Shown one piece after another: positions 1 to 9,051 of a stretch of DNA of 64,000 nucleotides. Below the pieces are notes generated by a model. The model saw only the letters and a list, made by a program, of their open reading frames with translations, was not told the DNA's origin and ran no database searches. The stretch lies in assembly GCA_900469615.1 (NCBI GenBank), contig UBYA01000011.1, positions 744,001 through 808,000 of the forward strand. Direction: 5' to 3'. Each line of letters starts with the position of its first letter. Positions within the stretch are counted from its first letter, which is position 1. A program made the position numbers and the translations under genes. This stretch comes from Hyphomicrobiales bacterium (GTDB lineage: Bacteria > Pseudomonadota > Alphaproteobacteria > Rhizobiales > Rhizobiaceae).

Positions 1-206
1 ACGAGGAAAAGGGCGGCTACGATTTCGGCGAGCCGGACTGGGAAGAGTTCTTCAACGTAATCGCCGGTAACGGTCCTTGCAATGCCGAGCGCCTCAATGC
101 CCGCAAGCAGGCCTGGGACGACGGCGCGTGGTTCCGCGACGGCTTGACCGCCCATGCAGAGAAAGCGGCCGGGCGCCGCGCCGCTGCAAAGATCGCCGCC
201 GAATAG
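1..206 (+). CDS. paaA: Phenylacetyl-CoA 1,2-epoxidase subunit PaaA, C-terminal end (partial)
   Basis: The open frame runs in from the left edge and ends at TAG 204-206, giving the last 67 residues. The tail (GEPDWEEFFNVIAGNGPCN, then a basic-Ala-rich end) is typical of the PaaA C-terminus. PaaA is the di-iron catalytic subunit of the multicomponent monooxygenase that epoxidises the ring of phenylacetyl-CoA; its diiron ligands lie outside the window. It is followed by paaBCDE in the usual order, which is the main support for the call. The promoter of the operon must be upstream of the window. Confidence 0.9.
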   Translation, partial: EEKGGYDFGEPDWEEFFNVIAGNGPCNAERLNARKQAWDDGAWFRDGLTAHAEKAAGRRAAAKIAAE

Positions 207-236
207 GACGGCCTGAATAGTCAGGGAGTGAGAAAC

Positions 237-521
237 ATGTCCAGCGAATGGCCTCTTTGGGAAGTCTTCATCCGTGGTCAGCACGGTCTCAACCATCGTC
301 ATGTCGGCAGCCTGCATGCGCCCGATGCCGAAATGGCGATCAACAATGCCCGCGATGTCTATACCCGCCGCAACGAGGGCGTCAGCATCTGGGTGGTGCG
401 TTCGTCCGATATCACCGCAAGCGCCCCTTCGGAAAAAGGCCCGCTTTTCGACCCGTCCAATTCGAAGGTCTATCGTCACCCGACCTTCTTCGACATTCCG
501 GACGAAGTGGGGCATATGTGA
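237..521 (+). CDS. paaB: Phenylacetyl-CoA epoxidase subunit PaaB
   Basis: A 94-residue protein, the usual PaaB size (about 95). It starts MSSEWPLWEVFIRG and keeps the family pattern of an N-terminal WEVF strand, GLNHRHVGSLHA and DAEMAINNARDVYTRR. PaaB has no catalytic residues; it is a structural subunit of the PaaABCE epoxidase, thought to bridge PaaAC dimers. The ATG at 237 is preferred over the GTG at 228 because AGGGAG (223-228) sits 8-9 bases before it. The stop overlaps the paaC start as TGATG, implying translational coupling. Confidence 0.95.
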   Translation: MSSEWPLWEVFIRGQHGLNHRHVGSLHAPDAEMAINNARDVYTRRNEGVSIWVVRSSDITASAPSEKGPLFDPSNSKVYRHPTFFDIPDEVGHM

Positions 522-1303
522 TGGCGGCCGCTGCACTTGAGCCGGCGGTCGACAGGGCCGCTCTTTTCGAATTTCTGCTTCGCATCGGCGACAATGCGTT
601 GATCCTCGGCCATCGCGTTTCCGAATGGTGCGGCCGCGGGCCGGCGCTGGAAGAGGATATCGCGCTTGCCAATACCGCGCTCGACCTCATCGGCCAGACG
701 CAGCTCTGGCTCGGTCTGGCGGGCGAGGTGGAAGGCAAGGGCCGCTCGGCGGACGATCTCGCCTATCTGCGAGACGGTTTCGAGTTTCGCAACATTCTGC
801 TCGTCGAGCGCCCCAACGGCGATTTCGGCAAGACGCTGATGCGGCAATTTCTCTTCGACGCCTGGCACTGTCTCTTGCTGAAGGCGTTGAAAGGCTCGAC
901 CGATCCGCGCATCGCCGGGATCGCGGAAAAGGCATTCAAGGAAGTCTCCTATCATCTCGATCGCAGCCGCGACCTGATCATTCGCCTCGGCGACGGCACG
1001 GCCGAAAGCCATCGTCGCATGCAGGAAGCCTTGGACGAACTCTGGCCGTTCACCGGCGAAATGTTTGTCGGCGATGCCTGCGATGTGGCGCTGGCGCAGG
1101 CCGGCATGATCCCGGAACCGCAAAGCCTGAAAGCCGGCTGGGACGAGATCGTTTCCGACGCGCTCGCCGAAGCGACACTGAAGCGCCCCGCCGACGGCTA
1201 TATGCACAAGGGTGGCCGGCGCGGCGTTCATACCGAGCATCTCGGCTATATCCTCGCCGAGCTGCAGTTCCTGCAGCGCGCCTACCCGGGCGCGACCTGG
1301 TAG
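521..1303 (+). CDS. paaC: Phenylacetyl-CoA epoxidase subunit PaaC
   Basis: A 260-residue ferritin-like protein of the PaaA/PaaC family, close to the usual 248-260. PaaC is the non-catalytic structural partner of PaaA in the ring epoxidase. Recognisable segments are LLRIGDNALILGHRVSEW near the N-terminus, a central helix with DAWHCLLLKAL, and the C-terminal GGRRGVHTEHLGYILAELQ, which carries the family H-x-E-x-L ending. The start ATG at 521 overlaps the paaB stop. paaD follows after 10 bases. Confidence 0.95.
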   Translation: MAAAALEPAVDRAALFEFLLRIGDNALILGHRVSEWCGRGPALEEDIALANTALDLIGQTQLWLGLAGEVEGKGRSADDLAYLRDGFEFRNILLVERPNGDFGKTLMRQFLFDAWHCLLLKALKGSTDPRIAGIAEKAFKEVSYHLDRSRDLIIRLGDGTAESHRRMQEALDELWPFTGEMFVGDACDVALAQAGMIPEPQSLKAGWDEIVSDALAEATLKRPADGYMHKGGRRGVHTEHLGYILAELQFLQRAYPGATW

Positions 1304-1313
1304 GGGGGCGGAG

Positions 1314-1838
1314 ATGGCGACCGCGCTTCATCCTTCGGTCGACGAGGTCTGGCACTGGCTGTCGGAGGTGCCGGACCCGGAGATTCCGGTAATCTCGCTC
1401 ACCGATCTCGGCATCATCCGCGACGTCGGCTGGCAAGGGGATACGCTTGTCGTGACGGTGACGCCGACCTATTCGGGTTGTCCCGCCACGGCGGTAATCA
1501 ATCTCGACATCGAGCGGGCACTGGCCGAAAAAGGCCTCGACCGGGTGCGCCTCGAGCGCCGGTTGTCGCCGGCCTGGACGACGGACTGGATCAGCGCCGA
1601 GGGCCGCGAGAAGCTGCGCGCCTACGGCATCGCGCCGCCGATCGATGGCACGGCTCCGGATGGCGTCTTGATGAAACGCATCGACCGGCTTTCCGGCCGC
1701 TCCAATCTTGCTATCGCCTGTCCGCGCTGCGGATCGGCAGCTACGGAAAAGATCAGTCAGTTCGGTTCGACGCCCTGCAAGGCGAGCTATCGCTGCACCG
1801 ACTGCCTGGAACCCTTCGATTATTTCAAGTGCATTTGA
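1314..1838 (+). CDS. paaD: Phenylacetate epoxidase assembly protein PaaD (MIP18/DUF59 family)
   Basis: A 174-residue protein. Residues about 10-95 form a MIP18/DUF59 domain (VPDPEIPVISLTDLGIIRD, then the TPTYSGCPA motif), as in iron-sulfur assembly factors. The C-terminus has a zinc-ribbon-like Cys set (CPRCGS and CTDC), typical of PaaD. PaaD is thought to mature the epoxidase or its reductase rather than take part in catalysis. The start at 1314 (MATALHPS) follows a GGGGGCGGAG stretch; the frame is open further upstream but those extra residues overlap paaC and look non-coding. Confidence 0.93.
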   Translation: MATALHPSVDEVWHWLSEVPDPEIPVISLTDLGIIRDVGWQGDTLVVTVTPTYSGCPATAVINLDIERALAEKGLDRVRLERRLSPAWTTDWISAEGREKLRAYGIAPPIDGTAPDGVLMKRIDRLSGRSNLAIACPRCGSAATEKISQFGSTPCKASYRCTDCLEPFDYFKCI

Positions 1839-1862
1839 CCCAACAGGACGAGGTCCGCATCC

Positions 1863-2939
1863 ATGGCACGTTTCCATCCCCTGACCGTTACCGATGTGCG
1901 CCGCGAGACACGCGATGCGGTCGTCGTCACGCTTGCGCCGTCCGCAGAGGATCGGGCCGTCTTCGATTTCACGCAGGGCCAGTATCTGACCTTTCGCCGC
2001 AAGTTCGATGACGAGGAGCTGCGCCGCTCCTATTCGATCTGCGCCGGCAAGGATGAAGGTGTCTTGAAGGTCGGCATCAAGCGTGTGGACGGCGGCTGCT
2101 TCTCGACCTGGGTCAATGAAAATCTGAAGGCCGGCGATACGCTGGAAGCCATGCCGCCGATGGGCGCCTTCTTCACGGCGCTCGAGCCGGATGTGGCACG
2201 GCATTATCTCGGCTTTGCCGGAGGCAGTGGCATTACGCCTGTCCTGTCGATCATCAAGACCGTGTTGGCGCGCGAGCCGCGCTCCGTCTTCACGCTCGTC
2301 TATGCCAACAGGCAGATCAGCTCGATCATGTTCCGCGAAGAGCTGGAGGATCTGAAGAACCTTTATCTCGGCCGCCTGTCGGTGCTGCATGTGCTCGAAA
2401 GCGAGGCGCAGGAGATCGATCTTTTCACAGGCCGGATCGACGCGGAAAAATGCAAGGCGCTCTTCAGGAGCTGGATCGACCTGACGTCGGTTGCGACCGC
2501 TTTCATCTGCGGTCCCGAGCCGATGATGCTGGCGATCGCCGCGGCGCTACGCGAACATGGCATGCGTGACGACCAGATCAAGTTCGAGCTCTTCGCCTCC
2601 TCGCAGCCGGGTCGCGCCCGCCGAAAGGTGGAAAACGCCGCGGCCGCCGATCAGGGCACGAGTTGCGAGGCGACCGTGACGCTCGACGGCGCGACGCGCA
2701 CCTTCAAGTTCCCCAAGCACGGCCAATGCCTGCTCGATGCCGCCCTCGAAAACGCGATGGACGTACCCTATGCCTGCAAGGCGGGCGTCTGTTCGACCTG
2801 CCGCGCCAAGGTTCTGGAAGGCGAGGTGGAGATGGAGGTCAACCACGCGCTGGAGGATTACGAGGTGCGCCAGGGCTATGTGCTGACCTGCCAGTGCTAT
2901 CCGCTCACCGACCGTATCGTCGTCAGCTACGACCAATAG
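1863..2939 (+). CDS. paaE: Phenylacetyl-CoA epoxidase reductase PaaE
   Basis: A 358-residue reductase that passes electrons from NAD(P)H to the PaaA di-iron centre. Order of domains: N-terminal ferredoxin-reductase FAD domain (LRRSYSIC near residue 60), NAD(P)-binding domain (GFAGGSGITPVLSIIK, then CGPEPMM), and a C-terminal plant-type [2Fe-2S] domain from about residue 265 with the CKAGVCSTC cluster loop and a last Cys near the end (VLTCQC). Length and order match PaaE. Last of the core paaABCDE set. Confidence 0.96.
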   Translation: MARFHPLTVTDVRRETRDAVVVTLAPSAEDRAVFDFTQGQYLTFRRKFDDEELRRSYSICAGKDEGVLKVGIKRVDGGCFSTWVNENLKAGDTLEAMPPMGAFFTALEPDVARHYLGFAGGSGITPVLSIIKTVLAREPRSVFTLVYANRQISSIMFREELEDLKNLYLGRLSVLHVLESEAQEIDLFTGRIDAEKCKALFRSWIDLTSVATAFICGPEPMMLAIAAALREHGMRDDQIKFELFASSQPGRARRKVENAAAADQGTSCEATVTLDGATRTFKFPKHGQCLLDAALENAMDVPYACKAGVCSTCRAKVLEGEVEMEVNHALEDYEVRQGYVLTCQCYPLTDRIVVSYDQ

Positions 2940-2978
2940 CGTTTTCGGCTCTCAAGCCGCACCGAAGGGAGGAATGGG

Positions 2979-3734
2979 ATGTCCGAGACGATGTCGATCG
3001 AGCAATATCTGGGAGAGGGCGGGGTGCTCTCCTCGCCCGCCAACGTGACGCCCCGCTATCGCGGCGAGCTGCTGCGGCTGATGGCGAGTTTCGTGGACAG
3101 CGAGCTCGCCGGCTCCGCAGGCTTTGCCGATGTCATCAACGATGCGCCCGGCATTCAGGAGCGCATTTCCGCCGCGCGCATCGTGCTGGAAAAGGCTGAC
3201 CATGCCGGCCAGGTCCTGCGGGTGATGGAAACCTTCGGCGCGGATGGCGGACGCTATGCCGTGCATCATCCCTGGGCGGCGCGGCTCTCCCGCGAAGCCG
3301 ATATCGGCGCCGCCAGACAGGGCGGCGACATGCGGCTTTCCGTTTTCCACTATCCGCTCGAAGGCTGGGTGGATGCGGTCGTCATGAACGTGCTGATGGG
3401 CACCGCCAGCGTCGTGCAGGTGAGAGAGCAGACGCATGTCTCCTATCAGCCGCTGGCGGAAACCTTCCGCGCAATTCTGCCGCGCGAGAAGCGGCATGCG
3501 GAGCTGGGCGCCGCCGGTCTCGCGCGCATCGTCGCCGACGAAGAGGCACGGGCGAAGGCGCGGGCTTCGGTCGCCTACTGGTATCCCCGCGTCGCGGCAA
3601 GCTTCGGCCATGCCGGCTCGGCCCGCTTCGAGACACTGTCGCGCTTCGGCCTGCGCCATACGCCCAACGAAACCCTGCTTGCCGAATGGCGGGCCGATGC
3701 CGATGCGCAGCTGTCTGCGCTCGGATTGATTTAA
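2979..3734 (+). CDS. Additional PaaA/PaaC-family ferritin-like protein (possible second di-iron subunit)
   Basis: A 251-residue protein with helices and carboxylate/histidine pairs like the phenylacetate catabolic (PF05138-type) family: E42, E71 with H75, E150, and E170-K-R-H173. These could ligate a di-iron site, so unlike PaaC it may be catalytic. It is not the canonical PaaA (shorter) and not PaaC, which is already present at 521-1303. It lies between paaE and paaZ on the same strand, so it is probably co-transcribed, after a 39-base gap with a GGGAGGAATGGG ribosome site. Function inferred only: an accessory oxygenase or scaffold in phenylacetate use. Confidence 0.7.
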   Translation: MSETMSIEQYLGEGGVLSSPANVTPRYRGELLRLMASFVDSELAGSAGFADVINDAPGIQERISAARIVLEKADHAGQVLRVMETFGADGGRYAVHHPWAARLSREADIGAARQGGDMRLSVFHYPLEGWVDAVVMNVLMGTASVVQVREQTHVSYQPLAETFRAILPREKRHAELGAAGLARIVADEEARAKARASVAYWYPRVAASFGHAGSARFETLSRFGLRHTPNETLLAEWRADADAQLSALGLI

Positions 3735-3801
3735 GCACCCCGGAAAGGCGCGTGGCGGTTTTCGCTCGGGGTTGCCGAGAAAATGAAGGAAGGAAATACC
3801 G

Positions 3802-5859
3802 ATGAACATCATGGCAAACCAGCCGCGCCGTCTTGAAAGCTATGTCGGCGGCCTTTGGGTGGCCGGTGCCAGGGAAGGCGTGCCGCTGCTTGATGCATCG
3901 ACCGGCGGGCCTGTCGCTTTCATCGATTCCTCGGGCATCGATTTCAAGCAGGCATTGGCGCATGGGCGAGACAAGGGTGGCTCGGCGCTACGGCGCATGT
4001 CGTTCCATGAGCGTGCCGCGATGCTGAAGGCGCTTGGCCAGGCGCTGCTCGAGAGAAAGGAAGAATTCTACGCGCTTTCGACCGCGACGGGCGCCACGCG
4101 CGCCGATAGCTGGGTCGATATCGAGGGCGGTATCGGAACCCTGCTATCCTACGCCTCCAAGGGGCGGCGCGAGCTGCCGAATTCCCGCGTCCTGCTCGAT
4201 GGCGATGTGGAGCAGCTCTCCAAGGATCAGAGCTTTTCCGCACAGCATATCCTGACCCCGCTGCAGGGCGTCGCCGTTCATATCAACGCTTTCAACTTCC
4301 CCTGCTGGGGTATGCTGGAAAAGGTCGCGCCGACCTTGCTGGCCGGCGTCCCGGCCATCGTCAAGCCGGCGAGCCAGACGGCTTATCTGACCGAACTCAT
4401 GGTTCGCCGCATCATCGAGACCGGCCTTCTGCCGGAAGGCGCGCTGCAACTGGTTTGCGGCTCGGTGGGCGATCTTCTCGATCATGTCGAGAGCCAGGAC
4501 GTTGTGACCTTCACCGGTTCCGCCGCAACCGGCCGGCGTCTGAAGACGCACAAGGCCATCGTCGAAAATTCCGTGCGCTTCACCATGGAGGCCGACAGTC
4601 TCAACGCGGCTGTCCTCGGCCTCGATGCTGGCCCCGGCACCGAGGAATTCGACCTCTTCGTCAAGGAGGTGGCACGCGAGATGACCGTCAAGGCCGGTCA
4701 GAAATGCACCGCAATCCGCCGCGTCATCGCGCCCCGGGCCTATAGCGAAGCGTTGATTGCTGCCTTGAACGATCGCCTCGGCAAGACGGCGGTCGGAAAT
4801 CCGGCTGATGAGACTGTTCGCATGGGGCCGCTCGCCAGTCTCGATCAGCGCGAGGAAGTGCGCGCGCGCATCCGCGATCTTGCGGCTGACGCCGAGATCG
4901 TCGGTGGCGATCCGGACAACCCACGCGTCATGTCCGGCGATGCAAGCGTCGGCGCTTTCCTCAACCCGGTTCTTCTCTATTGCGACAAGCCGGGTTCGGC
5001 GCGCGCCGTTCACGATGTCGAGGCTTTCGGCCCGGTCAGCACCGTCATGCCCTATGATACGGCGGAAGAGGCGGTCGATCTGGCGCGGCGGGGCAAGGGC
5101 AGCCTTGTCGCCTCCGTCTTCACCAACGATCCGCGTTTTGCCGAGGACGTGGTTCTCGGTCTCGCGCCGTTCCACGGTCGCGTCATGATCGGCAACCGCG
5201 CCAGCGCCAAGAGCTCGACCGGCCACGGCTCGCCTTTGCCCGGCCTTGTTCACGGCGGTCCCGGCCGCGCCGGCGGCGGCGAGGAACTGGGCGGTATCCG
5301 CGGCGTCAAGCATTACATGCAGCGGACCGCCGTGCAGGGCACGCCGCGCCTGCTGTCGGCCGTCACCGGGCGCTGGATGGATGGTGCCGGCGCTCGCACC
5401 GACAGCGAGCATCCTTTCCGCAAATCGCTTGCCGAGCTGAAGATCGGCGATCAGCTCGTCACCGCCAAACGCACGGTAACGCTCGACGATATCGAGCATT
5501 TTGCGAGCTTCACCGGCGATACCTTCTATGCCCATATGGATGAGGAGGCCGCCAAGGCCAATCCGTTCTTCGACGGCCGTGTGGCGCATGGCTATCTCAT
5601 CGTTTCTTTCGCCGCCGGCCTGTTCGTCGATCCGGCTCCCGGTCCGGTTCTCGCAAATTACGGCGTCGACAACCTGCGCTTCCTGACACCGGTCAATCCG
5701 GGTGATACGCTCCAGGTGCAGTTGACCTGCAAGGAGATCAATCCCCGCACCAATGCCGAGCATGGCGAGGTGCGCTGGGATTGCAAGGTAACGAACCAGC
5801 TGGATGCCGTCGTCGCGCAATATGACGTTCTGACGATGGTGGCGAAAACGAGAGAGTGA
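3802..5859 (+). CDS. paaZ: Bifunctional oxepin-CoA hydrolase / 3-oxo-5,6-dehydrosuberyl-CoA semialdehyde dehydrogenase PaaZ
   Basis: A 685-residue fusion. Residues 1 to about 530 are an aldehyde dehydrogenase with FTGSAATGR, general base E263 (TMEADSLN) and nucleophile C302 (AGQKCTAIRR). The C-terminal MaoC hot-dog domain (about 540-680) has the hydratase pair D573 and H578 in FTGDTFYAHMD. It opens the oxepin-CoA ring and oxidises the resulting semialdehyde. Length and residue spacing match E. coli PaaZ with an offset of about seven. The ATG at 3802 follows GAAGGAAATACCG. It is 68 bases after the ferritin-like gene and probably in the same operon. Confidence 0.97.
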   Translation: MNIMANQPRRLESYVGGLWVAGAREGVPLLDASTGGPVAFIDSSGIDFKQALAHGRDKGGSALRRMSFHERAAMLKALGQALLERKEEFYALSTATGATRADSWVDIEGGIGTLLSYASKGRRELPNSRVLLDGDVEQLSKDQSFSAQHILTPLQGVAVHINAFNFPCWGMLEKVAPTLLAGVPAIVKPASQTAYLTELMVRRIIETGLLPEGALQLVCGSVGDLLDHVESQDVVTFTGSAATGRRLKTHKAIVENSVRFTMEADSLNAAVLGLDAGPGTEEFDLFVKEVAREMTVKAGQKCTAIRRVIAPRAYSEALIAALNDRLGKTAVGNPADETVRMGPLASLDQREEVRARIRDLAADAEIVGGDPDNPRVMSGDASVGAFLNPVLLYCDKPGSARAVHDVEAFGPVSTVMPYDTAEEAVDLARRGKGSLVASVFTNDPRFAEDVVLGLAPFHGRVMIGNRASAKSSTGHGSPLPGLVHGGPGRAGGGEELGGIRGVKHYMQRTAVQGTPRLLSAVTGRWMDGAGARTDSEHPFRKSLAELKIGDQLVTAKRTVTLDDIEHFASFTGDTFYAHMDEEAAKANPFFDGRVAHGYLIVSFAAGLFVDPAPGPVLANYGVDNLRFLTPVNPGDTLQVQLTCKEINPRTNAEHGEVRWDCKVTNQLDAVVAQYDVLTMVAKTRE

Positions 5860-5863
5860 GCGC

Positions 5864-6382
5864 ATGACGACAATCGAGCAAGACCCGCATCGCCTGGAAA
5901 TGACCGTGCTGATGACGCCGGATATGGCGAATTTCAGCGGCAAGGTGCATGGCGGAGCCCTTCTGAACCTGCTCGATCGCGTCGCTTTCTCCTGTGCGTC
6001 GCGTTATTCCAAGCAATATGCGGTGACGCTGTCGGTCGATCAGGTGCTGTTCAAGGAGTCGATCAATGTCGGCGAACTCGTCACCTTCCGCGCCTCGATC
6101 AACGATACCGGGCGCACCTCCATGGAAGTCGGCATCCGCGTGGAGGCGGAGAACATCCGTTCAGGCCAGCGCCGCCACACCAATTCCTGTTATTTCACCA
6201 TGGTCGCCGTCGATGAGGCCGGCCGGCCGGTCCGCGTTCCCGAACTGGTGCCGGTAACGCCGGTCGATATCCGCCGGCACAAGGCCGCCCAGCTTCGCCG
6301 GACCTTGCGCCGCGAATTTGCCGAGAGGCTGGAATCGGTTGCGGCCACCGGACGCGACGTGGACAGATCGGGAGATGATTAA
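5864..6382 (+). CDS. Acyl-CoA thioesterase, hot-dog fold (YciA/BACH-like)
   Basis: A 172-residue single hot-dog protein. The N-terminal strand (HRLEMTVLMTPDMANFSGKVHGGALLNLLDRVAFSCA) carries the hydration/thioesterase motif GKVHGGALL seen in YciA-type acyl-CoA thioesterases, and the long C-terminal Arg-rich tail is common in that group. It starts four bases after paaZ and abuts paaY, so it is in the paa operon, in addition to the PaaI thioesterase at 9052-9501. A proofreading role, releasing CoA from dead-end phenylacetate intermediates, is inferred from context. Confidence 0.85.
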   Translation: MTTIEQDPHRLEMTVLMTPDMANFSGKVHGGALLNLLDRVAFSCASRYSKQYAVTLSVDQVLFKESINVGELVTFRASINDTGRTSMEVGIRVEAENIRSGQRRHTNSCYFTMVAVDEAGRPVRVPELVPVTPVDIRRHKAAQLRRTLRREFAERLESVAATGRDVDRSGDD

Positions 6383-6997
6383 ATGGTGCAGATCTACTCC
6401 TATGACGGAGTGATACCGGTCATCGATCCCGCCGCCTTCGTGCATCCTGCGGCAACCGTCATCGGCGACGTCATCGTCGGGCCGGGCTGTTATGTCGGGC
6501 CGGGTGCCGTGCTGCGGGGCGATTTTGGGCGCATCGTGCTCGAGCGCGGCTCGAACGTGCAGGAGACCTGCGTCGTTCATAGTTTTCCGAATCTGGGGGT
6601 TGTGATCGGCGAAGCGGGCCATATCGGCCATGGCGCGGTATTGCATGGCTGCCGCATCGGACCCAACGCAATGGTCGGCATGAATGCCGTCATCATGGAC
6701 GAGGCTGTCATCGGCGAGAACGCCATCGTGGCCGCCATGGCGTTCGTCAAGGCCGGCGCCGAAATCCCGGCAAACAGCCTTGCGGTCGGCTCGCCGGCGC
6801 GCGTGATCCGCGAACTCACGGCGGAAGAGATCGCCTGGAAGCGTCAGGGCACCGCCATCTATCAGCGCCTGGCGTTGGAGGCGAAAGAAAAGCTGATGGC
6901 CGTCGAGCCGCTGGCGGCACCCGAGGCGGACCGGCGACGTATCCGCGCGCCGGAGTACGATCCGCTTATCCTCGAAAGGATGAAGCTCGGCGACTGA
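6383..6997 (+). CDS. paaY: PaaY, gamma-carbonic-anhydrase-like hexapeptide-repeat thioesterase
   Basis: A 204-residue left-handed beta-helix protein with hexapeptide repeats ([27 protein letters not shown]) and the family HSF (residues about 65-68) and GHIGHG histidines that bind metal in gamma-carbonic anhydrase homologues. The PaaY subgroup has a long C-terminal helix, present here ([20 protein letters not shown]). PaaY is reported as a thioesterase that removes inhibitory CoA adducts of the phenylacetate pathway. The start codon directly follows the previous stop. The gene converges on paaR with only nine bases between them. Confidence 0.92.
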   Translation: MVQIYSYDGVIPVIDPAAFVHPAATVIGDVIVGPGCYVGPGAVLRGDFGRIVLERGSNVQETCVVHSFPNLGVVIGEAGHIGHGAVLHGCRIGPNAMVGMNAVIMDEAVIGENAIVAAMAFVKAGAEIPANSLAVGSPARVIRELTAEEIAWKRQGTAIYQRLALEAKEKLMAVEPLAAPEADRRRIRAPEYDPLILERMKLGD

Positions 6998-7006
6998 CCG
7001 GTAGTC

Positions 7007-7603
7007 TCAACGGACGGCCTTGATTCCCTCAAGGATGAGAGTGGTTGCAATATCGGCATAGTCGTCTCGGGTGATCGGCCCGTCGGGCCGGAACCACATA
7101 TAGACCCAGTTCATCATGCCGAAGAGCGACATGGTGACCGGCATCAGCAACGGCTTGCTCTTGTTGAGATCCGGGTTGAGGTCTTCGATGATGCCGGAGA
7201 AGCGCTTGACGATCCGCCGTTCGATCATCCGCAATTCCGAAAGCTGCTCCTGCGACAGCGCATGCGTGCCGTTGAGCTGGACTTTGTGCTCGTTGTCGGC
7301 GCCCTCATAGTTCTTCAGCACGGCTTTCACCAGCAGGCGCAGCCGCTCCTGTGGCGTCACATCGGTGCGGTCCGCCACTTCGATCGCGCTTTCCAGCTCC
7401 GTGAGGTGCGTCTGCACGATATCGAAGATCAGCGCGTCCTTGCCGGGATAGTAGTGATAGAGCAGGGCTTTCGAGACATTGCTGTGCGACGCGATCATCG
7501 ACATGGATGCTTTCTCCATGCCCACCTCGGCGAATACCGCTGCCGCGCTCGCCAAGATACCACGCTGCTTTTCTTCGAAATCAACTGCGCGCGTGCGTGC
7601 CAT
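7007..7603 (-). CDS. paaR: TetR-family repressor of phenylacetate genes (PaaR type)
   Basis: A 198-residue TetR regulator. The N-terminal helix-turn-helix is at residues about 12-58 (ILASAAAVFAEVGMEKASM, then SNVSKALLYHYYPGKDAL); the rest is an all-helical ligand domain ending MMNWVYMWFRPDG, found in TetR regulators linked to paaK. The known ligand of PaaR-type repressors is phenylacetyl-CoA. It is first in the minus strand group next to paaK, with 104 bases between, and the palindrome at 10339-10352 is its likely operator. E. coli uses the unrelated PaaX, absent here. Confidence 0.88.
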   Translation of the reverse strand: MARTRAVDFEEKQRGILASAAAVFAEVGMEKASMSMIASHSNVSKALLYHYYPGKDALIFDIVQTHLTELESAIEVADRTDVTPQERLRLLVKAVLKNYEGADNEHKVQLNGTHALSQEQLSELRMIERRIVKRFSGIIEDLNPDLNKSKPLLMPVTMSLFGMMNWVYMWFRPDGPITRDDYADIATTLILEGIKAVR

Positions 7604-7707
7604 GTGGTCCTGCTCTGCTCATTCCCCGTCGGTGGCGGCCGCGTGGTGCGGCCAGCATTTCCTATATACCGTCAAATCCTTGCCAGACTATCCCGTCGGA
7701 TGGCCAA

Positions 7708-9018
7708 TCATTCTTTCGGGCGGTTGTCGACCACGCGTTTAGCCTTGCCCTCGGATCGCGCGACGCCGCCCGGCGGATGGACGGTGATTTTCGTCGTCAC
7801 GCCGACCACGCTCTTGATGTGGTGGGTGAGTTCCTTGGCCGAAACGCTTCGCGCCGTTTCATCCGTCGCCTCCAGCGTGCACTCCACATGGACGGTCATG
7901 TTGTCCATGCGGCCGGAGCGCGTCAGCTCGATCTGGAAGTGCGGCGCGAGCCCGCGACATTTCAGGATCTGCTCCTCGATCTGCGTCGGGAAGACGTTGA
8001 CGCCGCGCAGGATCATCATGTCGTCGGAACGGCCGGTCACTTTTTCCATGCGGCGCATGGAGCGTGCCGTGCCGGGCAGAAGCCGCGTCAGGTCGCGCGT
8101 GCGGTAGCGGATGATCGGCAGGCCTTCCTTGGTCAGGGTGGTGAAGACCAGTTCGCCGATCTCGCCGTCAGGCAGGACCGCGCCGGTGACGGGATCGATG
8201 ATCTCCGGATAGAAATGGTCTTCCCAGATATGCAGCCCGTCCTTGCTCTCGACGCATTCGCTGGCCACGCCCGGGCCCATGACCTCCGACAGGCCGTAAA
8301 TATCGACGGCGTGCATGTCGAACGAATGCTCGATTTCCTCGCGCATGGCATTGGTCCATGGCTCGGCCCCGAAGATGCCGACCGCGAGCGAGCTTTCGCG
8401 CGGATCGAGGCCCTGGCGGCGGAATTCGTCCAGGATCGACAGCATGTAGGAGGGTGTGACCATGATGATGCGCGGCTTGAAATCCTGCATCAGCGTCACC
8501 TGCCGTTCCGTCATGCCGCCCGAGATCGGAACGACCGTGCAGCCGAGCTTCTCCGCACCATAATGCGCGCCGAGGCCGCCGGTGAACAGGCCGTAGCCGT
8601 AGGCGACATGCACGATATCGCCGGCGCGTCCGCCGGCGGCACGGATCGAACGGGCAACGACCGTCGCCCAGGTGTCGATGTCCTTGCTCGTATAGCCGAC
8701 GACCGTCGGCTTGCCGGTCGTGCCCGAGGAGGCATGAATGCGGGCGAGCTTTTCGCGCGGCACGGCGAACATGCCGAACGGATAGGTGTCGCGGAGATCC
8801 TTCTTCGTCGTGAAGGGAAATCTGGCAAGATCCGACAGTGTCTTGAGGTCGGAAGGATGTACGCCGGCCTCGTCGAAGCGCTGCCGGTAGAAGGGGGAAT
8901 TCTCGTAGGCATGGGTGAGCGACCATTTCATGCGCTCGAGCTGCAGACCGGAAATTTCGTCGCGCGAGGCTCTTTCGATGGCCTCAAGCTCGCCGGTGCG
9001 GGGTGAAAGGTCTTCCAT
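7708..9018 (-). CDS. paaK: Phenylacetate-CoA ligase
   Basis: A 436-residue AMP-forming ligase that converts phenylacetate, ATP and CoA to phenylacetyl-CoA, the entry step. Signatures: the P-loop-like SSGTTGKPTVVGYT (near residue 95), an A5-type YGLSEVMGPGVA, the A7/A8 region with YRTRDLTRLLPG, and a C-terminal lid domain with MKRMEKVTGRSDDMMILRGVN-type sequence (here SMRRMEKVTGRSDDM). Length matches PaaK (430-440). It lies downstream of paaG-paaI on the same strand, 33 bases after paaI, so the three are probably one operon from the promoter at about 10.3 kb. Confidence 0.97.
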   Translation of the reverse strand: MEDLSPRTGELEAIERASRDEISGLQLERMKWSLTHAYENSPFYRQRFDEAGVHPSDLKTLSDLARFPFTTKKDLRDTYPFGMFAVPREKLARIHASSGTTGKPTVVGYTSKDIDTWATVVARSIRAAGGRAGDIVHVAYGYGLFTGGLGAHYGAEKLGCTVVPISGGMTERQVTLMQDFKPRIIMVTPSYMLSILDEFRRQGLDPRESSLAVGIFGAEPWTNAMREEIEHSFDMHAVDIYGLSEVMGPGVASECVESKDGLHIWEDHFYPEIIDPVTGAVLPDGEIGELVFTTLTKEGLPIIRYRTRDLTRLLPGTARSMRRMEKVTGRSDDMMILRGVNVFPTQIEEQILKCRGLAPHFQIELTRSGRMDNMTVHVECTLEATDETARSVSAKELTHHIKSVVGVTTKITVHPPGGVARSEGKAKRVVDNRPKE

Positions 9019-9051
9019 GAACGTCTCCTCCGAGAATGCGTGGTGCCGGCT

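Noticed and set aside
4144..5943. A long open frame (about 600 codons) on the minus strand opposite paaZ
   Set aside because: It is the antisense shadow of a high-GC gene with strong codon bias. Its product has no recognisable domain, whereas the plus strand encodes full PaaZ with its active sites.
6990..7006. GACTGACCGGTAGTC-like sequence at the end of paaY, similar to the PaaR palindrome
   Set aside because: It overlaps the stop codon of paaY between two convergent genes where no promoter is expected, and its outer bases do not match the operator well. Probably chance.
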